Below the pieces are notes generated by a model. The model did no database searches. It was not told where the DNA came from and worked only from the letters and a program-made list of their open reading frames with translations. A stretch of 64,000 bases of DNA from Aerococcus sanguinicola (GTDB lineage: Bacteria; Bacillota; Bacilli; Lactobacillales; Aerococcaceae), in contig NZ_CP014160.1 in assembly GCF_001543145.1 (NCBI RefSeq), forward strand, positions 1,426,001 through 1,490,000. The letters run 5' to 3'. A program made the translations under genes and the position numbers. Below, piece after piece: positions 25,365 through 33,681 of this stretch. Position 1 is the stretch's first letter, and every line of letters starts with the position of its first letter.

Positions 25365-26564
25365 ATGTCAAGACTGCTAGGTACTGTCGTTCGGGGACTG
25401 CGTGCACCTATTATTAAAGAAGGCGACGACCTCGCCCAAATTGTGAAAGCAACCCTCGTTCAAGCTGCGGACCAAGAAGGCTTTAAGATTCAAGATAAGG
25501 ATATTATCGCGGTAACGGAATCAATTTTGGCTCGCGCCCAAGGTAATTTTGTGAGCCTAGATGCGGTCGCAGAAGACCTCAACAAGAAGTTCACTTCTGA
25601 TACGATTGGAATTGTCTTCCCGATTACCAGCCGCAACCGCTTCTATCCTATTCTCCAAGCCATCGCCCGAGCCAAGTCCAAAGTGGTGATCCAATTCGCT
25701 TATCCGCGCGATGAGGTGGGCAATGCCCTGATTTCAGACCAAGCCCTTGAGGAAGCTGATATTAATCCTTGGTCGACGACATTAACTGAGGAAGAATTCG
25801 TCCAAACTTTTGGTCAACCTAAGCACCCCTTCACAGGTCAAAACTATGTGGCCCTCTATAAGGAATGTGTGGAAGGCGAAGGGGCAGAATGTGAGATTAT
25901 CTTCTCTAACCGGGTGGAAACGATTCTTGATTACAGCCAGGATGTCTTGGTCTGCACCACCCATAGCCGGGACCGGTTGAAACGTGAATTGAAGAAGGCA
26001 GATGACCAAGCAGTGGTTTTGAGCCTCGATAACATTCTCAACCAAGCACCTAGCCAGGGAGAAGGTTACAATGAAGAATTCGGGCTACTGGGTGCCAATC
26101 TCTCCGGTGAAAACACGCTGAAACTCTTCCCCCGTGATGCGATGACTTTTGTTTGTGAACTCCAAGCACAGATTGCTGAAGAAACTGGAGCGACAATTGA
26201 AGTGATGGTCTACGGGGATGGGGCCTTCAAGGATCCAGTCGGCCATATCTGGGAACTCGCCGATCCCGTTGTTTCCCCTGGTTACACTGACGGGCTAGCA
26301 GGTACTCCTCATGAGATGAAACTGAAATACCTGGCTGACAACCAATTCAGCGATCTCAGCGGCCAGGCCCTAGAAGACGCCATGCGCGACCATATCAAGA
26401 AACACGAAGAAAATGAAGGCGACACCCACCACAGCTCGGTAGGCACCACCCCCCGCCAAATCACTGACCTCGTCGGCTCCCTAGCCGACCTCACCAGCGG
26501 CAGCGGCGACAAAGGCACCCCCTTCATCTACATCCAAGGCTACTTCGACAATTACTCGGACTAA
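25365..26564 (+). CDS. F420-0:gamma-glutamyl ligase-fold protein of unknown function
   Basis: A 399-aa protein with a CofE-like (F420_ligase) fold: GLRAPIIKEGDDL at the N-terminus, DIIAVTESILARAQGN, and near the end TVEVMVYGDGAFKDP-like and SSVGTTPRQITDLVGS. Coenzyme F420 is not made by Lactobacillales and no other F420 gene is here, so it probably performs another ATP/GTP-dependent amide ligation. The start is the ATG at 25365, eight bases after AAAGGA; ATG 25356 is too close to it. The stop codon TAA abuts the first repeat unit of the array that follows. Confidence 0.75.
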   Translation: MSRLLGTVVRGLRAPIIKEGDDLAQIVKATLVQAADQEGFKIQDKDIIAVTESILARAQGNFVSLDAVAEDLNKKFTSDTIGIVFPITSRNRFYPILQAIARAKSKVVIQFAYPRDEVGNALISDQALEEADINPWSTTLTEEEFVQTFGQPKHPFTGQNYVALYKECVEGEGAECEIIFSNRVETILDYSQDVLVCTTHSRDRLKRELKKADDQAVVLSLDNILNQAPSQGEGYNEEFGLLGANLSGENTLKLFPRDAMTFVCELQAQIAEETGATIEVMVYGDGAFKDPVGHIWELADPVVSPGYTDGLAGTPHEMKLKYLADNQFSDLSGQALEDAMRDHIKKHEENEGDTHHSSVGTTPRQITDLVGSLADLTSGSGDKGTPFIYIQGYFDNYSD

Positions 26565-26565
26565 A

Positions 26566-27292
26566 CAGGGTGAGAGCAAGAGCGTTTAGCTTTGGATGCT
26601 TGGAGTAAGTCGGAATAAGAGCAAGCAAGGCTTGCACGTTTCCGACTTGCGAAAGCACGCCAAAGCTGCTCTTGCGAACCCAACTAAACCAGGGTGTGAG
26701 GGCTGGCGCTAGCTTTTTTTCACTGGAGCAAGTCACCAGAGTAGTCCGCAAGACTACGGCGGAGACTTGTGAAGTGACACGAAAGCTGCCAGACCAAACC
26801 CAACTAAACAGGGTGTGAGACTTGGCGGTTAGACTCGGATGATTGGAGCAATTAAGAATAAGAGCGAAGTATACGCTCGTTTCTTAATTGTGAAATCACT
26901 CCGAGTCTGCCAAGTCGAACCCGACTAAACCAGGGTGTGAGCAAGAGCGTTTAGACTTGAATGATTGGAAGCTCACCGAAAAAGTCTGGCGCTAGTCAGA
27001 CATTTCGATGAGCTGAAATCACTTCAACTCTACTCTTGCGAACCCAACTAACCAGGGTGTGAGAGGATGCGGGAGAAAGGGACCTCTGGATCAACAGTCC
27101 AGAGAAGTCTAAAAGACTTCGGCGGACTGTTTTGAAGAGGACTCCTTTCTGCATCCTCGAACCCAACTAAAACAGGGTGAGAGCAGTTGCGTTCAGACTT
27201 GAATGACTGGAGGCCAAACGGAAAAGAGCGGCTTTAGCCGATCATTCCGATTGGCTGAAGTCACTTCAAGTCTGCAACTGCGAACCCAACTA
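26566..27292 (+). repeat. Array A: six ~120-bp palindromic repeat units
   Basis: Units 26566-26686, 26690-26806, 26809-26927, 26931-27050, 27053-27169 and 27173-27292. Each begins CAGGGTGTGAG (or GGGTGAGAG) and ends CGAACCCRACTA, with a long interrupted stem between. Arm sequences differ between units but stay complementary. A 5' bulge (GTTT, GGTT, GGG) and an asymmetric internal loop (TGGAG opposite GTGAA) recur. No U-run follows, so these are not plain terminators. The array fills the whole interval between the F420-ligase-fold gene and the SixA-like gene. Confidence 0.9.
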
Positions 27293-27305
27293 AAGGAGCT
27301 AATTT

Positions 27306-27839
27306 ATGTCATTCTTTCAATCATTGAAATCTTTTTTGGCCCCTGAAGAAAGCAAAGCAAGTGCGACAGGAAAAGGCCAAGCTAAAGACCAAGCAATTGC
27401 TCATTACTTGCTGATCATCCGTCACGGTAGACCCGATTATGAGGCGAATCCTGCTGATCCGCCCTTGTTGGCGGGGGAAGCAGCTTACCTAAAAGATCGT
27501 TACCAGGAATTTGAAGACCGCTTGAGCCCCTTTAACATTCAAATCTTATCCTCCCCCCTCAGCCGGGCTCAGCAAACTGCTCAAGCCTTCCAAGAAGCCC
27601 TTGCCCAATCTTCTAATTTAGAGATTGCGGAAAGTTCAGATCTAGGAGGAGAAGCGGCTATTAAGGACTGGATGCAAGAAAGACAGGCCTTGGTCCTTGT
27701 CGCCCATGAACCTTATGTGAGTGCTTGGCTCCGTCGTTTTGGGGGCTCTTCCCATGACTTTGACAAGGGGGATGCTGCCCTCCTTGCGATCGATGAGGAA
27801 GGTAAGGGCCGTCTCGTTAAATACATTAAAGCACATTAA
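27306..27839 (+). CDS. Histidine phosphatase superfamily protein, SixA-like
   Basis: A 177-aa protein with the RHG active-site motif (LLIIRHGRPDYEANP), SSPLSRAQQTAQ (second phosphate-pocket Arg) and LVAHEPYVSAWL (catalytic His), as in SixA phosphohistidine phosphatases. About 35 N-terminal residues are Lys/Ala-rich and precede the domain. AAAGGAG comes directly after the last repeat unit, nine bases before the ATG. The natural substrate (phospho-HPr-type or metabolite) is not determinable. Confidence 0.85.
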   Translation: MSFFQSLKSFLAPEESKASATGKGQAKDQAIAHYLLIIRHGRPDYEANPADPPLLAGEAAYLKDRYQEFEDRLSPFNIQILSSPLSRAQQTAQAFQEALAQSSNLEIAESSDLGGEAAIKDWMQERQALVLVAHEPYVSAWLRRFGGSSHDFDKGDAALLAIDEEGKGRLVKYIKAH

Positions 27840-27862
27840 TTAATAGAAGAGGAGTAGCTGAT

Positions 27863-28846
27863 ATGCGATCTAGCCATTTTCGTTACCATGATAAGACACT
27901 AAGCAACGACCAAGAACCAACTATCCTGTGTGGCATTGTCAATGTCACCCCTGACTCCTTCTCAGATGGTGGCCAGTACAATAGCGTTGATAAGGCTGTC
28001 GCCCAGGCCCAGAAATTGATCAAAGAGGGAGCGGGGATGATCGACATCGGCGGGGAATCGACCCGGCCAGGCAGTACTTATGTCGCCATTGAAGAAGAGA
28101 TCAATCGGGTGGTCCCTGTGATCAAGGCCCTCAAGGAAGTGACGGATGTCCCACTTTCTCTGGACACTTGGAAGGCGGATGTCGCTGAGGCTGCGATTGA
28201 AGCTGGTGTCGATATCATTAATGACATCACGGGCTTCTTAGGCGATCCACGAATGGCTGAAGTGGTGGGTCAGTCCCAGGCAGGGGCAATCCTGATGTTT
28301 AACCCTGTTACCGCTCGGCCTGACCATCCCGGCTCGCAAAAATTCCCGGAATTTGGGGACCAAACAGTCTTTACAGATGAAGAAAAAGCAGCCTTCAAGG
28401 AGATGCCAATTGAAGACGTCATGATGGCCTACTTGGACAAGAGTTTAGAACGCGCCCATGAAGCGGGAATTGATGATGACCGGATCATGTTAGACCCTGG
28501 CATTGGTTTTGGTTTGACCAAGCGAGAGAATCTCAGCTTGATTCAAAAGATGGGTCTCCTCCATGATAAAGGCTATTGGATCTTCTTGGGTGTTTCCCGC
28601 AAACGTTTCATCCAGAATATGGTGGAAGAAGCCGGCTATAATGTGGATGTGTCAACTGAGGAAGGATTTGAAAACCGGGATGAAGCCTCAGCCGCCCTGT
28701 CTACTATTGCAGCTCGGCAGGGGATTGAAGTTGTCCGTGTCCATACCATGGCCCACCACCGGATTGCTTGTCAGATTGGCGATGCAGTTCGCTTAGCCGA
28801 CCAGATGGAAGATGTCAACTTTGGAGCTTATGCTGATAAGAAATAA
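27863..28846 (+). CDS. folP: Dihydropteroate synthase
   Basis: A 327-aa TIM-barrel enzyme condensing p-aminobenzoate with hydroxymethyl-dihydropterin diphosphate. Motifs: IVNVTPDSFSDGG, DIGGESTRPGS, DPGIGFGLTKREN, LGVSRKRFI and VVRVHTMAHH. Longer than the usual ~280 aa owing to an insertion of about 40 residues (near TARPDHPGSQKFPEFGDQTV). No other folate genes are adjacent; folP is probably in an operon with the SixA-like gene. An AbgT-type transporter lies 11 kb away and may bear on pABA-glutamate supply. Confidence 0.93.
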   Translation: MRSSHFRYHDKTLSNDQEPTILCGIVNVTPDSFSDGGQYNSVDKAVAQAQKLIKEGAGMIDIGGESTRPGSTYVAIEEEINRVVPVIKALKEVTDVPLSLDTWKADVAEAAIEAGVDIINDITGFLGDPRMAEVVGQSQAGAILMFNPVTARPDHPGSQKFPEFGDQTVFTDEEKAAFKEMPIEDVMMAYLDKSLERAHEAGIDDDRIMLDPGIGFGLTKRENLSLIQKMGLLHDKGYWIFLGVSRKRFIQNMVEEAGYNVDVSTEEGFENRDEASAALSTIAARQGIEVVRVHTMAHHRIACQIGDAVRLADQMEDVNFGAYADKK

Positions 28847-28852
28847 GGAGCG

Positions 28853-28882
28853 AAAGGACGAGCTAGGGCTTGTCCTTTTTTT
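28853..28882 (+). terminator. folP terminator
   Basis: AAAGGACGAGC / GCTTGTCCTTT stem followed by TTTTTTTCTTT. Confidence 0.85.
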
Positions 28883-28984
28883 CTTTAAGACTTATTAAGG
28901 CTTAGCCAAGGGTTCAACCTAGCTTTTTTGATTTAAACAGGTGATAATAAGGCTAAAAAGAATTTATGTGAAAGGAAGACTGTT

Positions 28985-29887
28985 ATGAAGAACTTGATGA
29001 TTATTGTGAATCCCACATCAGGTGATAACCAAGGGGCTTCTTACGCCCAACAATTGAAAGAAAAGTTGGCCCCTCACTTTGACCAAGTAGAGCTTATGGA
29101 GACTGAGGGCGATGGGGATGCGACCGATTTTGCCCGCCAGGCTTGTGAAGAAGGCTATGATAGTGTTTATGTGATCGGTGGGGATGGGACCATTAATGAG
29201 GTGGTCAATGGCATCGCTGAACAAGACCACCGGCCCAAGATGGGTTTTCTGCCAGGTGGAACCAACAATACCTATGCCCAGCTCTTTAACATGTCCAACG
29301 ATATTGAAGAGAGTATCGAACAGATTAACTTGGAAGAAGTTCGAGCCGTCGATATCGGCAAGTGTAATGATACCTATTTTAGCTATTACGCTTGCTTTGG
29401 CGAGATGATTGATGCGACGACTTCTACGAGTTCAGAAGAGAAGGAACGCCTGGGAACCCTCGCCTATGCCAAAAATATTGTAAAAGCACTGCCCAATGAC
29501 CAAGTCCACGAGCTTCAAATCAAATCGGATACGGAATCGTTTGAAGGCAAGGCCAGCCATGTCTTTGTTCTCTTAACCAACCAGGTCGGGAACTTGCGCT
29601 TCTCTAAGAAGAAGGTCAGCCTCCAGGATGGGGAATTCGATGTCGTAATTGTGACGGATGAAGGTTTGGGGGCTAAATTGTCGGCTCTCAAGGATATGGT
29701 CTTTGGCCAATTGAATGAGAATGAAAACATTACCGCTTTCACTTGCCGGGAACTTTCCATTACTTGCCCCGACAAAGAAGACATCCAGCTCGACTTGGAT
29801 GGGGATATGGGACCTAAGCTCCCTGCTCAAATAAAAGTCCTCCCCCAACATATCCAATTCTATGTCCCAGAAGCTATGGAGGATTAG
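28985..29887 (+). CDS. Diacylglycerol kinase-family lipid kinase (YegS/DagK-like)
   Basis: A 300-aa soluble kinase of the DAGK_cat family. IIVNPTSGDNQG and VIGGDGTINEVVNGI (the GGDGT nucleotide motif), and LPGGTNNTYAQLF, are diagnostic; the C-terminal domain carries the structural-metal acidic residues (DLDGDMGPKLP). Known roles are recycling diacylglycerol from lipoteichoic acid synthesis, or sphingoid/phosphatidylglycerol phosphorylation; which applies is unclear. AAAGGAAG precedes the ATG. Confidence 0.88.
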   Translation: MKNLMIIVNPTSGDNQGASYAQQLKEKLAPHFDQVELMETEGDGDATDFARQACEEGYDSVYVIGGDGTINEVVNGIAEQDHRPKMGFLPGGTNNTYAQLFNMSNDIEESIEQINLEEVRAVDIGKCNDTYFSYYACFGEMIDATTSTSSEEKERLGTLAYAKNIVKALPNDQVHELQIKSDTESFEGKASHVFVLLTNQVGNLRFSKKKVSLQDGEFDVVIVTDEGLGAKLSALKDMVFGQLNENENITAFTCRELSITCPDKEDIQLDLDGDMGPKLPAQIKVLPQHIQFYVPEAMED

Positions 29888-29901
29888 TGTCTGGTAAAGC
29901 A

Positions 29902-30048
29902 CTGTGACAAAAGTTGCTTAGTCTTTTGCCAAAAGCTTTGTGCAGGAGCGGAGCGCTGAGGTTGACCCTTCAAGGGACAAATTCAAAAGGGCAAGGGATT
30001 CTCACAAATACAATCTATTTAAGAAGTTAGGCTTTTGTTCTAGCTTCT
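29902..30048. repeat. Short interspersed repeat with inverted ends (family 2)
   Basis: CTGTGACAAAAG at the left and GCTTTTGTTCTAGCTTCT at the right match the ends of 22899-22995; the interior differs and is longer. Confidence 0.55.
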
Positions 30049-30086
30049 TTTTCTATGGAGAGCTTATCGGCAAATAATGAAAAAGC

Positions 30087-30116
30087 TTACAAGTGAAAGC
30101 GATAACGTGTTATAGT
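30087..30116 (+). promoter_or_regulatory. Promoter of the corrinoid operon with internal cre site
   Basis: -35 TTACAA (30087-30092), 18 bp, extended -10 TGtTATAGT (30108-30116). TGAAAGCGATAAC (30094-30106) fits the CcpA cre core TGNAANCGNWNNC completely, and it lies between the boxes, where CcpA binding would block transcription. Confidence 0.78.
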
Positions 30117-30145
30117 AGAGAAGACGAAATAAAGGGGGAGCAATC

Positions 30146-30811
30146 ATGCGTTCAAAAGAAGAATTAATCCAAGAATTGTCGGATATGGTCTTTGAGATGG
30201 AGGATGAAGAGATTATCGATACAGCTGAGGAGTATGTCCAAGCAGGTTATGATGTTCAGGATGCCATCATGGAAGGCTTAGTAGATGGGATGAGCCGGGC
30301 TGGCGTCCTCTTCGCTGAAGAAGAGTACTATGTGACCGATGTCCTGATCTGTTCGGATGCCCTAAATGAAGCCATGGCTATCTTTAAGCCCCTCTTGTTG
30401 GAACGCAAGGAAGAGGGCGGCCAGGCCCGCCATAAAATTATTTTTGGGACAGTAGAGGGGGATACCCACGATATCGGTAAGAACCTGGTCAAGGTCATGC
30501 TCGAAGTGGGTGGCTTTGAAGTGATCGACATGGGGCGTGATGTGCCACTGGATGATTTTATCGACCGGGCCATCGAGGAAGAGGCGGAATTGATTGGTCT
30601 TTCCGCCCTGATGACTACGACCATGACAGGGATGAAGACCTTGATTGAGCGCTTGGAAGAGCGGGGCGTCCGTGACCAGTTCAAGGTGATGATTGGTGGC
30701 GGGGCGGTTTCTCAGTATTATTGCGATGAAATTGGGGCGGATGGCTATTCTGAAGATGCCATTGAAGCCGTTGAATTAGCCAAACGTTTAGTTGGAGAAG
30801 GCGAGGATTAG
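30146..30811 (+). CDS. Corrinoid (methyltransferase) protein, MttC/MtbC type
   Basis: A 221-aa cobalamin carrier. An N-terminal helical cap domain (about 1-90) precedes a Rossmann B12 domain with GDTHDIGKN, where His108 is the lower cobalt ligand; GLSALMTTTM and IGGGAVSQYYCDEIGADGYS complete the site. It shuttles a methyl group between methyltransferases. First gene of the operon, with an AAGGGGGAG ribosome site and a cre-controlled promoter. A corrinoid protein with its activator and UroD-type methyltransferases forms a complete methyl-transfer module, unusual for a lactic-acid-type organism. Confidence 0.92.
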   Translation: MRSKEELIQELSDMVFEMEDEEIIDTAEEYVQAGYDVQDAIMEGLVDGMSRAGVLFAEEEYYVTDVLICSDALNEAMAIFKPLLLERKEEGGQARHKIIFGTVEGDTHDIGKNLVKVMLEVGGFEVIDMGRDVPLDDFIDRAIEEEAELIGLSALMTTTMTGMKTLIERLEERGVRDQFKVMIGGGAVSQYYCDEIGADGYSEDAIEAVELAKRLVGEGED

Positions 30812-30821
30812 GAGGGGTCTT

Positions 30822-32609
30822 GTGGTGAAGATTCAGGTTCAAGCTTGGGACCAGGTGGTAGACTATGATCCGGCGTCAGGGAAAAGTCTCTACGCCTGTT
30901 TGGTCGAAGCCGGTTTGCCGGTGCCTGGCGATTGTGGGGGCAAAGGCACTTGTGGCAAGTGTCGTTTTAAGCTCTTGGAAGGTGAGCTGGCGGCTGAGGC
31001 TTACCAGGGTCTGGCGGGCAAGTATCCGCTAGCCTGCCGGGCGCGGCCTCAATCCGATTTGCGCCTGGCTTTTCTTAATATGGAAAGGGACCACCGGATC
31101 TTAGTCACGGGAGACCGTCTCGCTCTGACTGGGCCTAAACGCTGGCGCCAAGCCAGTTTTAAATTGGACCGGGACTTGCTTCAAGCGGGGGCAGATTTAG
31201 AGACCCGCCTGGTGCAAGAGCTGGACGTTTCATCCTTTCCTGCGCAAGTCTGGCAGGGGCTTGAAATCGAGCGTAATCAAACTTACCGGGCCATTATCTG
31301 TGATGACCGAGTCCTGGCCCTCGACCTGCAAGCGGAAGATGCACGGATTTATGGCTTGGCTGTGGATATCGGGACGACCACCCTAGCTGCTAGCCTCATC
31401 AACTTAGAGACCGGGGAGGAAGTCAGCCAGGCTTCTGCCCTCAACCCGCAAATCCAACAGGGGGCGGATGTCTTGAACCGGATTTCTTATGTCATGACGG
31501 AAGGGGGGCGCGGTCTGAAGCAGCTCCAACAAGCCATTAGACGGGCCATCCAGAGCTTAATCGATGAGCTCTGCCAGGAAGCAGATTGCCCTGAAAGTGC
31601 GGTTTATGGCCTCAGTTTGGCCGGCAACACCGTTATGACCCACCTTGCTTTGGGGATCGATCCGCGTCCGCTGGGCCAGTCGCCCTACCTGCCGGTTTTT
31701 CGTTCCGGGCAGCAACTCTCCGCTAAAGCATTCGGCCTGAGAAAAATTCCTAGCTCGGCCCAGGTCATGACCCTGCCGGCAGTTTCGGCCTATATTGGGT
31801 CGGACGTGGTCGCTGGGGCCTATGCGGCTGGCTTTAGTGAGCTTGGAAAGCGCCGGCTCTTGATTGATATTGGGACCAATGGGGAGATGTTAGTCCAAGA
31901 TGGGGACCGTTATGTGTCTTGTTCCTGTGCCGCCGGGCCAGCCTTGGAAGGGATGATGATTTCATCTGGCATGAAGGCGGCTGCAGGAGCAGTTGAGGAA
32001 TGTTTATGGCAGGATGGTCAATTTGACCTCCAAGTGATTGGTGGAGGAAAGCCCCAAGGTTTGTGTGGCAGTGGCGTCCTCGCCCTGATCCGGGAAGGCT
32101 TGCGGGCGGGTCTGATCAGCTACCGGGGGCGGATTATTGATCCGGAGTCTTTAGCCCCAGATGATGCCCGCCGACCTTATCTCAAAGTCGATGACCAAGG
32201 TAAACGCTCTCTCCAAGTGGCTTCCCAAGTTAGCCTGACCCAGCACGATATCCGCCAGGTTCAACTGGCCAAGGGAGCTATTCGCTCAGGGGTGGAAGTC
32301 CTCTTGGAAGCAAGCCAGCTGGAAGCTGAGCAGATCGACCAGGTCCTTGTGGCGGGGCAATTTGGTCGGCATTTGGCGGAGGCCAGTCTGATCAAGACCG
32401 GCCTCTTACCGGAAGGCTTTGCGGGCCATCTCTCATATATTGGGAACTCGTCCCATAGTGGGGCCTATCTTTACCTGATGGACCAAGATGCCGCCCAGGG
32501 CTTAGAAGCCCTCGCCCGGCGGATTGATTATATTGAATTATCGCGCTTAGACGACTATGACCGTGTCTTCGCTCGGGCATCACTTTTTCCAAAATTAAAA
32601 AGAAAGTAG
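30822..32609 (+). CDS. Reductive activator of corrinoid proteins (RACo-type)
   Basis: A 595-aa iron-sulfur ATPase. The N-terminal 2Fe-2S domain has Cys38, Cys44, Cys47 and Cys72 (CGGKGTCGKC...LAC). A linker is followed by an ASKHA ATPase domain (GLAVDIGTTTLAASLINLET; LIDIGTNGEMLV; GPALEGMMISSGMKAAAGAV; LVAGQFGRHL). It returns accidentally oxidised Co(II) to Co(I) using ATP. The start is GTG at 30822 (or 30825) behind AGGAGG; the frame to 30792 overlaps the corrinoid gene without a ribosome site. It is 10 bases after the corrinoid gene and clearly its partner. Confidence 0.9.
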   Translation: MVKIQVQAWDQVVDYDPASGKSLYACLVEAGLPVPGDCGGKGTCGKCRFKLLEGELAAEAYQGLAGKYPLACRARPQSDLRLAFLNMERDHRILVTGDRLALTGPKRWRQASFKLDRDLLQAGADLETRLVQELDVSSFPAQVWQGLEIERNQTYRAIICDDRVLALDLQAEDARIYGLAVDIGTTTLAASLINLETGEEVSQASALNPQIQQGADVLNRISYVMTEGGRGLKQLQQAIRRAIQSLIDELCQEADCPESAVYGLSLAGNTVMTHLALGIDPRPLGQSPYLPVFRSGQQLSAKAFGLRKIPSSAQVMTLPAVSAYIGSDVVAGAYAAGFSELGKRRLLIDIGTNGEMLVQDGDRYVSCSCAAGPALEGMMISSGMKAAAGAVEECLWQDGQFDLQVIGGGKPQGLCGSGVLALIREGLRAGLISYRGRIIDPESLAPDDARRPYLKVDDQGKRSLQVASQVSLTQHDIRQVQLAKGAIRSGVEVLLEASQLEAEQIDQVLVAGQFGRHLAEASLIKTGLLPEGFAGHLSYIGNSSHSGAYLYLMDQDAAQGLEALARRIDYIELSRLDDYDRVFARASLFPKLKRK

Positions 32610-32617
32610 AGGAGATT

Positions 32618-33679
32618 ATGATGAAAGAAATGACAGCAAATCAACGTTGGCAGGCTCTAAAGGCTGGGGAAAGTCTCGACCGGCTCCCAATTACCCTCTG
32701 CCACGCTGGTTTTGCCGCTAAATTAGCGGGGATGAATTACCGGGAGAGTTTTAATACGGCGGATAAATTAGCCAAACGTGAGCTCACCATCTATCGTGAA
32801 TTTGCTTTAGATGCCTTGTCTGTGAGCTATACTTCGGTTAACTTTGCCATCCGCCACCGGTCTAAGATTAAGAGCCCGCGTGAGTCCGCGCCTTCAGTAG
32901 CTGACCATGCCCTCAAGAGCTTAGACCAAGTGGATCAATTGAAGGTTGAGGCGACGAGTTTCGACCGGGATATCTCCCAACGGATCAACTTGGAAGCTCT
33001 GGATAAGATTGACGGGGCAGTAGGGTCAAAATGCCACCCCTGCTACTGTATTTCCGCGCCGTTTACCCTTGCGTCAGGCATCTATCCCGCCGAGAAGATG
33101 CTGCGGGCGACGCGTAAGGATAAGGAAGGGCTCCACCGCCTCTTGCGCTTTGTGACCGACCGGGTGAAGGAAATTATTGAGCGGGCGGTTCAAATGCCGG
33201 ACTTGAATTTCTTTATCTATGACCCAGTGGCTTCGGGCGCTTTGATTAGCCCTAAGCAATACCGAGACTTTGTCCTTCCCTATACTAAGGAAATGGTAGA
33301 CTTCATTAAGGCCCATGACCGCTGTGTGGGGATGCACATCTGTGGGGATATCAGCAACCACCTTGAAGCCATTGTGGAGACGGGCGTGGATATGATCAGC
33401 CTTGACCAAACCGTTGACCTAGGCCAAGCCAAGGAAAAAGTGGGCCAAGCGATTGCTTTGATGGGCAATGTTGACCCGGTGCGGTGCTTCCTCCAAGGCA
33501 GTCCTGAAGAAGTTAGCCAGGCAGTTGAAGATTGTTTTGCCAAAGCAGGGGACAATCCAAGAGGCTTTATTATTCGCTCGGGCTGCCAATTGCCCGTGGA
33601 TACCCCAGTAGCTAATGTGGAGGCCTTTATGGAAACTGCTGTCCCCTGTGCCCAAAAAGCGGCGCAAAATTGGGCCTAG
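32618..33679 (+). CDS. UroD-family corrinoid methyltransferase (MtaA/CmuA-like), zinc type
   Basis: A 353-aa member of the uroporphyrinogen-decarboxylase-fold methyltransferases. Zinc ligands are His240 and Cys242 (GMHICGD) and Cys323 (RSGCQLP), as in MtaA/MtbA, which move methyl groups between a corrinoid protein and a thiol or other acceptor. FIYDPVASGALISPKQY lies in the substrate region. ATG 32618 or 32621 may be used; GGAG ends at 32614. With a second zinc paralogue downstream, one may demethylate the substrate and the other deliver the methyl to the acceptor. Confidence 0.85.
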   Translation: MMKEMTANQRWQALKAGESLDRLPITLCHAGFAAKLAGMNYRESFNTADKLAKRELTIYREFALDALSVSYTSVNFAIRHRSKIKSPRESAPSVADHALKSLDQVDQLKVEATSFDRDISQRINLEALDKIDGAVGSKCHPCYCISAPFTLASGIYPAEKMLRATRKDKEGLHRLLRFVTDRVKEIIERAVQMPDLNFFIYDPVASGALISPKQYRDFVLPYTKEMVDFIKAHDRCVGMHICGDISNHLEAIVETGVDMISLDQTVDLGQAKEKVGQAIALMGNVDPVRCFLQGSPEEVSQAVEDCFAKAGDNPRGFIIRSGCQLPVDTPVANVEAFMETAVPCAQKAAQNWA

Positions 33680-33681
33680 CC

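Noticed and set aside
25365..26564. Part of a coenzyme F420 pathway
   Set aside because: No other F420 gene in the window and the lineage is not known to make it; only the fold is supported.
26566..27292. CRISPR array
   Set aside because: Units are ~120 bp, palindromic throughout, with no short constant repeat and unique-spacer pattern, and no cas genes are present.
26566..27292. Simple rho-independent terminators
   Set aside because: The long hairpins have no U-run after them, are tandem, and array E is antisense to both neighbours.
33670..33681. TTG 33670 as start of the middle UroD homologue
   Set aside because: It overlaps the preceding gene and lacks a ribosome site; ATG 33682 just after the stop is more plausible.
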